A stretch of DNA of 11,057 nt from an uncultured archaeon (GTDB taxonomy: Archaea > Nanobdellota > Nanobdellia > Woesearchaeales > CAIVOO01): assembly GCA_903907555.1 (NCBI GenBank), contig CAIVOO010000082.1:1-11057 (forward strand). Direction: 5' to 3'. Positions 5,405 to 11,057 of the stretch are shown here, one piece after another. Position numbers and translations under genes: made by a program. Position 1 is the stretch's first letter; each line of letters begins with the position of its first letter. The notes under the pieces are model-generated. The model worked only from the letters and a program-made list of their open reading frames with translations, was not told where the DNA came from and ran no database searches.

Positions 5405-6460
5405 ATGAAATTAACTAATTTTAGAGGCCAGATACTACAGGAGGTTATGCCTAGGAAAATAGATCTGATAGATAAAAAGATATTATACATACTGTCGCAG
5501 AACTGCAGGGTTTCCAACACAGCGCTTGCAAAAGTCCTGAAAATCAAAAGGGAAGTTGCAGCTTACAGGATAAAGCAGCTTTTGAATGACAAGATAATAA
5601 ACGGTTTCTTCACATTTGTTAATCAAAGAAAGCTTGGTTTTCAGATATTCAAGGTTTTCATAAAGCTGGTCAGGGTCTCTGATGAAAATAAGATAATAGA
5701 AGAGCTTTTGGATAAAAAAGAAGTGACTATTATCGGCACATGCAGCGGCTCATTCGATCTTTACTTCAATATAACAGCGCGTTCTCTTGAAGAATTTGAT
5801 GATATCTTGAACGGAATCATACAAAAAAACTCGCACTTGATTCGTGAATATGTGATATTGAACATAATGCGCGAAGATTCGACAGGCGGCAGCATAGTCG
5901 TGGGAAGCCATGAAGAAACATTAAAGCTACTTGAAATAAATGAAACCAAAGGCTCAACATTCTACAAAGAGTTCAACCAGCAGCAAGGCATCAGGAGCAA
6001 GGAACTTAAAATATCTGATTTGGATGAGATAGACAAAAAAATATTACTGATGCTCAGATTCAATGCGCGCGCAACGCTTAAGGAAATATCTGAAAAAGTT
6101 GACATAACGCCAAATGCAGTCAAGACAAGGATGAGCAGGCTTGTCAACGATGGTGTGATAAAAACATTTATGCCTATGCTTTCATATTCTACCTTAGGAT
6201 ACCAATGGTATATGATATTCCTGAATCTTGTCGGAGTCCCTGAATCCAAGCCACATAGCTATTTCAAGCAGCATCCAAACACGCTCTGGAGCATAAAATG
6301 CATAGGCCCGTGGAATTATCAGGTAAGCGTCTTTGCAAAAGACAATCTCGAATTCCATAAAGTTCTCGACGAGATAAGAAATGAATTCAAGGACAACATA
6401 ACATACTTCAACTCAATAATGATATTCAACCAGTTTAAGTTCGAGCCGAGAATTGAATAG
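5405..6460 (+). CDS. Tandem (double) Lrp/AsnC family transcriptional regulator
   Basis: The 351 residues contain two full Lrp/AsnC units. Unit 1 has a winged helix-turn-helix at about 19-67 (KIDLIDKKILYIL, ALAKVLKIKREVAAYRI) and a RAM-like ligand or oligomer domain at about 75-158 with GSFDLYFNI. Unit 2 has its helix-turn-helix at 205-255 (DLDEIDKKILLML, ISEKVDITPNAVKTRM) and a second RAM-like part to ~345 with GPWNYQVSV. Ordinary Lrp proteins are about 150 residues and dimerise, so this fusion may act as a built-in pseudo-dimer. It probably binds DNA in response to a small molecule such as an amino acid. Two starts are possible. ATG 5405 fits the TATA spacing. ATG 5447 (MPRKID) has AGGAGG, but only two bases before it; it would give the more usual Lrp N-terminus. 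The gene is divergent from the surface operon and ends directly against the convergent large gene. Confidence 0.88.
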   Translation: MKLTNFRGQILQEVMPRKIDLIDKKILYILSQNCRVSNTALAKVLKIKREVAAYRIKQLLNDKIINGFFTFVNQRKLGFQIFKVFIKLVRVSDENKIIEELLDKKEVTIIGTCSGSFDLYFNITARSLEEFDDILNGIIQKNSHLIREYVILNIMREDSTGGSIVVGSHEETLKLLEINETKGSTFYKEFNQQQGIRSKELKISDLDEIDKKILLMLRFNARATLKEISEKVDITPNAVKTRMSRLVNDGVIKTFMPMLSYSTLGYQWYMIFLNLVGVPESKPHSYFKQHPNTLWSIKCIGPWNYQVSVFAKDNLEFHKVLDEIRNEFKDNITYFNSIMIFNQFKFEPRIE

Positions 6461-9391
6461 TTACTTCTTTCTTGAGTCAATATAAACTTTAAGAGCATCG
6501 ACAAGATTTCTGGCAACGTAGCTTTTTTTTGATATAGATTCTGAAGTATGTATCCCGTTATCGTCTTCATAATATACTAAGCGAATTAAAGCAGGATTAA
6601 ATTGTGTAGCAAAATCTCCTTCCAACCCATATTGTTTTACTTTACATGAATCTTTAGTAGGATATAAAATATTCGGACATTTAAGATGAATATTTAATAC
6701 AAGAGCTCTTATTTTTTCATTTCTTCTATAAGAAACATCAAGTGTTACATCATGTATCATATCTAATTTGAATTTTCTTGATTCTGAAATATCTGTGTGA
6801 TTTTGATCAATACATTGGATAAATGTATCTTCCGATAATTCGCCAACTAAGTTACTTTTGTCGGAATATTGGCATCGAGTATATTCTTTAAGATATTGGT
6901 CGATAATTTTAATAATTGTACGTCCGGCATATCTTTCTTTCGGATGATTATTAATATCCCCCGAAAAATTCAAAAAATCCAGAAAGTTTATCATTTGACC
7001 TGAAAAAATATTGAAAGGTATGGATACGATTCCAGAATATTTTGTGTAATCAATATCTGGTTTTGGCAAAAGATATAAATCAGAGGAAGGTTCTTCCCAT
7101 GAAAACAGTTCAACAGCTTTATCAGAATCATTGCTAATTTTACAAAGGTCAAATGGAAGAATCCCTGCTTTGTAATCTTTAGATTTTCTAAAAATTTCTA
7201 AAAAATCCTCACAACCTACAGATATGTAAGAATCTTTATTATCAAACATCAACTTTAAACTTGCATAATTATTATGATGTTCTATTAATAACTGTCCCAT
7301 TTTGAATTTGTATGTATTTAAACGTGGCTCATGATTAAACATTATATCAAGTATTTCGTTCAAAAATCTTCGCACAGCAGGCTTTGGCGAAATGACGCGC
7401 ACACCATCTGTGGTAATCATCAATTTTTCAGGGAATGAATCACTGCCAACAAAACTCTTTTCTGCAGACACGAACTTCCTGCCTAAATGGATTATCAATG
7501 CATTTTGCAATTCGTGACCATGCATATTAATGAGAGATGACGAACTTGATGATTTATACTGGTAAAACACCCTTTCAAATTCTTTAAAATCAAGCAGGTT
7601 AACATCTTTAAATACATCAACAATCTCAAATCTTTCGCAAGTTTTTTTATCCGCTCGATTCGAAATATTCATGCAAACTGGTATTTTACAGGATAGATTC
7701 AAACCATCAAAATATGAATCAATGCATAACTCTTTAAGTATCTCTTTAATTGATTCTAGAGATTCATCATGTTTCTTCTTAATTACTTGATATTCCTTAT
7801 CATCGCATTTGTTTGTTTCTTGATTATTATAACCGCAATCATCCACTAAAGAACTACCATCAGCTTTCCATACGAAACTGCTTTTTTCAATTAGTTTTCT
7901 ATCATCAAAACCCAATAATAATCTGTTTTTGATGCGCTCTTTTTCTTCAGGATTGCAATTTTTATTTGAACATATGTTATTAACAACATTATCCAGATTG
8001 TTGTCGGGAGGGACTTGCGAAGGCGAAAACAGATATGTCACCCCTGCAGCTAACGCAGCGGCTGCACCAGCGAGAGCAATTAATGTCCTGCGTTTCTTCT
8101 TCCTGTGCTGCTCAGGAAAAAGCTTCTTGTGCTCTTTCTCTATATCCTCAAGGCTTAATTCGAGACAGTATGTCTCGCCATCGCGCATATTCCACTGAGG
8201 TTGTTCTTTGTTGTTCTTGAACCTGAATTCATACGGCTGCCAGGCATCTGCATATCTTTTTTCTTCTGCAAGCTTGCCAAACAATTCTTTTGGATTTTTA
8301 AACATGCCATTAAGCGCGCGTTCAAGCGATTTCCTTATCTTCTTCACATATCTTGATTGGTTTTCTAAAGTTAATGCTTTTAGGGAATAAATGTGATTAT
8401 TAAGCAAATTTATTGTGTTCTCGTCAAAGTCAGAATATTTCTGTTCCTGTTCATTAAATTTATAGATATCTGTTCCAATAATTTTTCTTGCGATAAAATT
8501 CATGAATTCTATCGGCTCATTCTGCGATTTAGGGTTGAAGCTTACATTAAAAAGCAATTTTTTGCCTGCTTTATACGCATAGTCTATAAGGCATGAGTAG
8601 GTATAAGCAGAAATATCCTCCTTGCATTTCTGGTCGACAGGGCCTTGAAGGCTTGCAACCAAAAGATATGGTGTTTCCTTTGCAGATTTTTTTGTTGAAT
8701 GATTGCCTTCACATTCTATGATTCTTGCTTCAAGCATAGACTGCGAAGTTACGCCGTCCTTGTCAGTTGATTGTGCATTTACAGTAATTCTATGCGAAAA
8801 AGGGTCTGCTGCATCCTGGTATGTCGCTATTGAATGCATCCCTTTGTTTTTAGTGCATACAGCTGTTTGTTCAAATAAATGATTGAACACAGTCAAGATA
8901 GGATTTTGATTGAATTCTGCCTGCATATTTAACAAAGAATCATTCACAAACAATGATTTGTGTTCAAAATCCACTTCAGGAGGAGTATACTGTTCTGCAA
9001 TTCTTAACAAATCAAACGCATTTAATGAACTTGGAAGATGCAGAACTTTTACTTCTTTTTTGAAAAAATCCTTTTTAGCTGTTTTATTGCCTTTTTCATC
9101 TCTTACAGGGCTATATTCAAAATGATATCCATATGATTTATCCATAAGTTCGTTGATAAAATCCATAAATGGCTGATTTCCTGAAAATAATTTTTTAAGC
9201 TCATTGCTTGCAGCCCTGTTTTTAGGAGGAATAGTTTCTTTTTTCTTAAACAATAAAGCAAGCCCTTTCAATTGCTCTTCTATATCATCTTTATTCCGAG
9301 AACTTGTTTTAGCGATTTCAATAGAATAAAAGCTGATAACCTTCTGAACAAACTGGTCGTCTATCCCTTTGGCAGAGTCTTCATCCCCCAT
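6461..9391 (-). CDS. Large single-span membrane protein, 976 residues, unknown function
   Basis: I do not recognise a family. Residues 1-428 are soluble and mixed charged. A basic stretch H429-RKKKRR is followed by one hydrophobic helix (436-455), then about 520 residues. The positive-inside rule places the N-terminal half in the cytoplasm and the C-terminal half outside. The outer half has many cysteines soon after the helix (CSNKNC, DDCGY, ETNKC, ELC, LSCKIPVC, KKTCERF), consistent with disulfides, and a run of six Ser. No enzyme motif was found. The layout suggests a transmembrane sensor or adhesin-like protein. GC content falls along the gene: roughly 37-45% in hand-counted lines of the 5' half, but near 27% in many lines of 6600-7300. 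ATG 9391 has no SD but lies 30 bases after a strong TATA box, so it is probably leaderless. The stop touches that of the convergent regulator gene. Confidence 0.82.
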   Translation of the reverse strand: MGDEDSAKGIDDQFVQKVISFYSIEIAKTSSRNKDDIEEQLKGLALLFKKKETIPPKNRAASNELKKLFSGNQPFMDFINELMDKSYGYHFEYSPVRDEKGNKTAKKDFFKKEVKVLHLPSSLNAFDLLRIAEQYTPPEVDFEHKSLFVNDSLLNMQAEFNQNPILTVFNHLFEQTAVCTKNKGMHSIATYQDAADPFSHRITVNAQSTDKDGVTSQSMLEARIIECEGNHSTKKSAKETPYLLVASLQGPVDQKCKEDISAYTYSCLIDYAYKAGKKLLFNVSFNPKSQNEPIEFMNFIARKIIGTDIYKFNEQEQKYSDFDENTINLLNNHIYSLKALTLENQSRYVKKIRKSLERALNGMFKNPKELFGKLAEEKRYADAWQPYEFRFKNNKEQPQWNMRDGETYCLELSLEDIEKEHKKLFPEQHRKKKRRTLIALAGAAAALAAGVTYLFSPSQVPPDNNLDNVVNNICSNKNCNPEEKERIKNRLLLGFDDRKLIEKSSFVWKADGSSLVDDCGYNNQETNKCDDKEYQVIKKKHDESLESIKEILKELCIDSYFDGLNLSCKIPVCMNISNRADKKTCERFEIVDVFKDVNLLDFKEFERVFYQYKSSSSSSLINMHGHELQNALIIHLGRKFVSAEKSFVGSDSFPEKLMITTDGVRVISPKPAVRRFLNEILDIMFNHEPRLNTYKFKMGQLLIEHHNNYASLKLMFDNKDSYISVGCEDFLEIFRKSKDYKAGILPFDLCKISNDSDKAVELFSWEEPSSDLYLLPKPDIDYTKYSGIVSIPFNIFSGQMINFLDFLNFSGDINNHPKERYAGRTIIKIIDQYLKEYTRCQYSDKSNLVGELSEDTFIQCIDQNHTDISESRKFKLDMIHDVTLDVSYRRNEKIRALVLNIHLKCPNILYPTKDSCKVKQYGLEGDFATQFNPALIRLVYYEDDNGIHTSESISKKSYVARNLVDALKVYIDSRKK

Positions 9392-9413
9392 ACCAATATT
9401 TTACTCTGTAAAC

Positions 9414-9421
9414 TATTTAAA
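9414..9421 (-). promoter_or_regulatory. BRE/TATA promoter of the 976-residue membrane protein
   Basis: The - strand reads GGAAAGG (9428-9422) directly followed by TTTAAATA (9421-9414), a textbook archaeal BRE plus TATA. The first T is 30 bases before ATG 9391, so transcription should start at or next to the start codon. Confidence 0.75.
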
Positions 9422-9437
9422 CCTTTCCTTGAATTTG

Positions 9438-9451
9438 CTACTTTATAGTAG
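9438..9451. promoter_or_regulatory. Small inverted repeat upstream of the large gene's promoter
   Basis: CTACT and AGTAG are perfect five-base arms with a four-base TTAT spacer, located just upstream of the BRE. It could be a binding site for an activator of the 976-residue protein gene or a weak hairpin in the 3' region of the preceding operon. It is short and AT-rich, so chance is possible. Confidence 0.25.
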
Positions 9452-9464
9452 TTTATATTTGCAG

Positions 9465-10169
9465 TCATTTCCCTTCCAATCCCTTATGGTATTTCAGCTT
9501 CAGTATAGGTATCACAGTCGCTTCTAAAGGATATGATTCAGTATTCCTTGCAACCGCAACAGTCTGCAATAATGTCCTGTCTATGTCACGAAGAGCTGAA
9601 TCAAGCGATGGAATCGCTCTCTCAGTCAGCTGATCAATGTGTATGTGCTCTTTATTGCAATCATTGCATTTCCCGTACGTCACTCCGAAAATAAAATAAC
9701 CTGACGAATCCTTGATGGTTGCCGGAACGACAATCTTGCCATTTCTTAGGAAAAGCCTTTCTCCACCAAGCGACTCGTCAGGCAAGACCTCTAACTGAAT
9801 ATGAGAATAAATCCTTTCATACAAGCTTTTGAATGAAGGCACTATAACTTCCAACACAGTTATTATTTCATTCAATTCCTTAAATGACTCCTCTTTCTGC
9901 CGCATTAAAGACAATGCCTGGGGATGCCCTCCTGACATAAGCACAATCTCGTAAACCTGGCTGTTCACGCTATCCCTGAAACTTGACAGTATGCTTAGAG
10001 TTTGATCAGACATCATCGCGTACGGGAATATCTCGCTCCTGCTTATCGCTTCCTTGAACACGGTGTTCTGCGAGTTCAGGGTTTCAACCAGATGCTCCTT
10101 CGAAAATCCGCCTGATAGCAGCATCCGTATCTTCTTCATCAGTTCAGTTTCAGCTTCTGTATTATGCAT
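9465..10169 (-). CDS. Unknown soluble protein with CxxC-HxH cluster, 234 residues
   Basis: No family is recognised. The first ~130 residues look alpha-helical (for example KIRMLLSGGFSKEHLVETL and EESFKELNEIITVLEVIV). Residues ~138-175 look like beta strands (ERLFLRNGKIVVPATI, SGYFIFGVTYGKC). The segment C168-NDC171-NKEH175-IH177 is a compact CxxC-x3-HxH group that could bind zinc. No signal or membrane helix is seen, so it is probably cytosolic. The start is taken as ATG 10169, which has GGGAG about six bases upstream and overlaps the end of the previous gene by eight bases (ATGCATAA). A GTG at 10187 has its AGGA directly against it and is less likely. Overlap with the preceding gene implies translational coupling and a shared process, perhaps with the large membrane protein downstream. 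Confidence 0.78.
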   Translation of the reverse strand: MHNTEAETELMKKIRMLLSGGFSKEHLVETLNSQNTVFKEAISRSEIFPYAMMSDQTLSILSSFRDSVNSQVYEIVLMSGGHPQALSLMRQKEESFKELNEIITVLEVIVPSFKSLYERIYSHIQLEVLPDESLGGERLFLRNGKIVVPATIKDSSGYFIFGVTYGKCNDCNKEHIHIDQLTERAIPSLDSALRDIDRTLLQTVAVARNTESYPLEATVIPILKLKYHKGLEGK

Positions 10170-10920
10170 TCTTTTCTCCCTCAGCACTCCTGATTAATAT
10201 CTTTTCAAAATCATCATTATATCCAAGTCTTTTTCTAAAATATTCGCTGACTTCTTTGTATGAAAACCCGTATTCCTTGAGCTTTGTTATGGCTTCTGAA
10301 AAAAATCTTTCTCTTGCAGTAATGTAATACTCTCTCATCTGTAAATCTTCCGAATACATGTCTTCAATGAAAAGTTTCATAGGATCCCCTTTTCCCTCAT
10401 ACTGCTTCAATACTTCTTGCAGCGCCAATTTTGAAATTGGCTTGAGTTCAGATTGGTGGAATTGGCCAACATTTGAACCTTCATCATGCAAATAACCCCA
10501 GTCGATGCTCCATCTATAACACTTATTTTTATCAAATTCAATTTGTATATTGTGAACAAAGTTTTTTATTCTGCCTTTTGTTCCAATTGGAAAATTAGCG
10601 TTTCTTTCGTCGAAATATGTTCTATTCCAGTCATCTATACGTGGTTCAGATATCACCACTTCACTGCCTTCCTTAAATTCGCTGCATAATTCATGCAAAC
10701 TTCCCTGCAAAAATGAGATGTAATCTTTGAATTCTTTCTCATCATTCACAGAAACTTCCGGCATATCAATCCTGAGTTTGCCTTCAATAGTTGATTTCAG
10801 CTTTTGAGCCAGCCCTGAAAAATCTGTTAGTATTCCATTAAATTCCTTCAGCTTCATATCTAGCTGAGCCATGTACTCTGCTCTTCCTGTATACACTGCT
10901 ATAGCATCAATTATTGACAT
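10162..10920 (-). CDS. Unknown protein with helical ends and SH3-like middle, 252 residues
   Basis: No family is recognised. Residues ~15-80 are amphipathic and helical, probably coiled coil. Residues 83-162 have the look of a small SH3/KOW-like barrel: KEGSEVVISEP, then FPIGTKGRIKN, an IQIEFD strand, WSIDWGYLHD, and a final SELKPI. Such barrels often bind protein or nucleic-acid partners. The last 80 residues are helical again, with a basic end (KEVSEYFRKRLGY). There is no signal peptide. ATG 10920 is preferred because GGTG lies five bases upstream. The GTG at 10926 would overlap the previous gene's stop (GTGTGA) and cannot be excluded. The gene follows the partial upstream gene by two bases and overlaps the next by eight, so all three form one operon. 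The SH3-like call rests on pattern only. Confidence 0.78.
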   Translation of the reverse strand: MSIIDAIAVYTGRAEYMAQLDMKLKEFNGILTDFSGLAQKLKSTIEGKLRIDMPEVSVNDEKEFKDYISFLQGSLHELCSEFKEGSEVVISEPRIDDWNRTYFDERNANFPIGTKGRIKNFVHNIQIEFDKNKCYRWSIDWGYLHDEGSNVGQFHQSELKPISKLALQEVLKQYEGKGDPMKLFIEDMYSEDLQMREYYITARERFFSEAITKLKEYGFSYKEVSEYFRKRLGYNDDFEKILIRSAEGEKNA

Positions 10921-10922
10921 TT

Positions 10923-11057
10923 TCACACCGCATCTTCTGAAAATAATATTTTGATTTCAGCTTTCGAGAGTTTCGACAATCTTTCTGTCAAGTATGCGAT
11001 TATTTCATTTTGTGTAAACTGCATCACTCTGTCTAATCCTGTGATTGCTTCCCTGAG
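10923..11057 (-). CDS. C-terminal end of an unknown protein (rest outside window)
   Basis: The last 44 codons of a gene entering from the right edge run without a stop to TGA 10923-10925. They encode a mostly helical tail that includes LREAITGLDRVMQFTQNEII and ends in LFSEDAV. The segment is too short to classify. Its stop lies two bases before the likely ATG of the next gene, and codon use is like that of the neighbours, which supports a real operon member rather than chance. Confidence 0.6.
   Translation of the reverse strand, partial: LREAITGLDRVMQFTQNEIIAYLTERLSKLSKAEIKILFSEDAV

Noticed and set aside
5447..6460. Shorter start (ATG 5447) for the double Lrp gene
   Set aside because: AGGAGG is only two bases before it, closer than at other genes here, and ATG 5405 fits the 31-base TATA rule. 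It was kept only as an alternative.
10169..10187. GTG start at 10187 for the CxxC-HxH protein
   Set aside because: The AGGA directly touches the GTG, whereas ATG 10169 has a well-spaced GGGAG.
1..11057. CRISPR array, tRNA, rRNA, insertion sequence or attachment site
   Set aside because: No regularly spaced direct repeats, cloverleaf-like sequence, transposase motifs or terminal repeats were seen on reading both strands.

Overview
The window looks like part of a DPANN-type archaeal chromosome, probably Woesearchaeota/Pacearchaeota-like; the lineage is inferred, not proven. The pointers are archaeal BRE/TATA promoters with leaderless starts, SD-led genes inside operons, a PIN plus DHH phosphoesterase pair, a double Lrp/AsnC regulator, and compact, often one- or two-base gene junctions. 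No rRNA, tRNA, CRISPR array or insertion sequence was seen. The longest stretches without a gene are under 100 bases.

Left block (1-1311, + strand): the end of a PIN-domain protein, then a complete DHH/DHHA1 phosphoesterase one base later. This is probably a nucleic-acid-processing pair.

Central block (5307 down to 1313, - strand): a seven-gene operon for secreted or membrane proteins. It runs from a GH3 (NagZ-like) glycosidase with a lipoprotein-type leader, through two mutually similar small lipoproteins and a larger lipoprotein with a tentative OmpA-like C-terminus, to three small paralogous proteins with one hydrophobic segment and a Cys-rich tail. The last of the three carries a one-base frameshift. 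The genes are tightly packed and several are preceded by GGAGG. The set suggests a cell-surface module acting on an amino-sugar polymer; this is inference.

Divergent from it (5405-6460, + strand) is a 351-residue protein made of two complete Lrp/AsnC units. The shared 97-base region holds two TATA boxes, and a perfect AGCTAA/TTAGCT inverted repeat is centred on the TATA box of the surface operon. Local repression by the neighbouring regulator is therefore a natural hypothesis.

Right block (11057 down to 6461, - strand): an operon of three unrecognised soluble proteins (one cut by the window edge; one with an SH3-like segment; one with a CxxC-HxH cluster), then a 976-residue single-span membrane protein with its own strong leaderless promoter. 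Its outer half is unusually AT-rich.

The most interesting items are the surface operon as a unit, the Cys-rich mini-protein family with its frameshifted copy, the operator-like repeat over the TATA box, and the giant bitopic protein.
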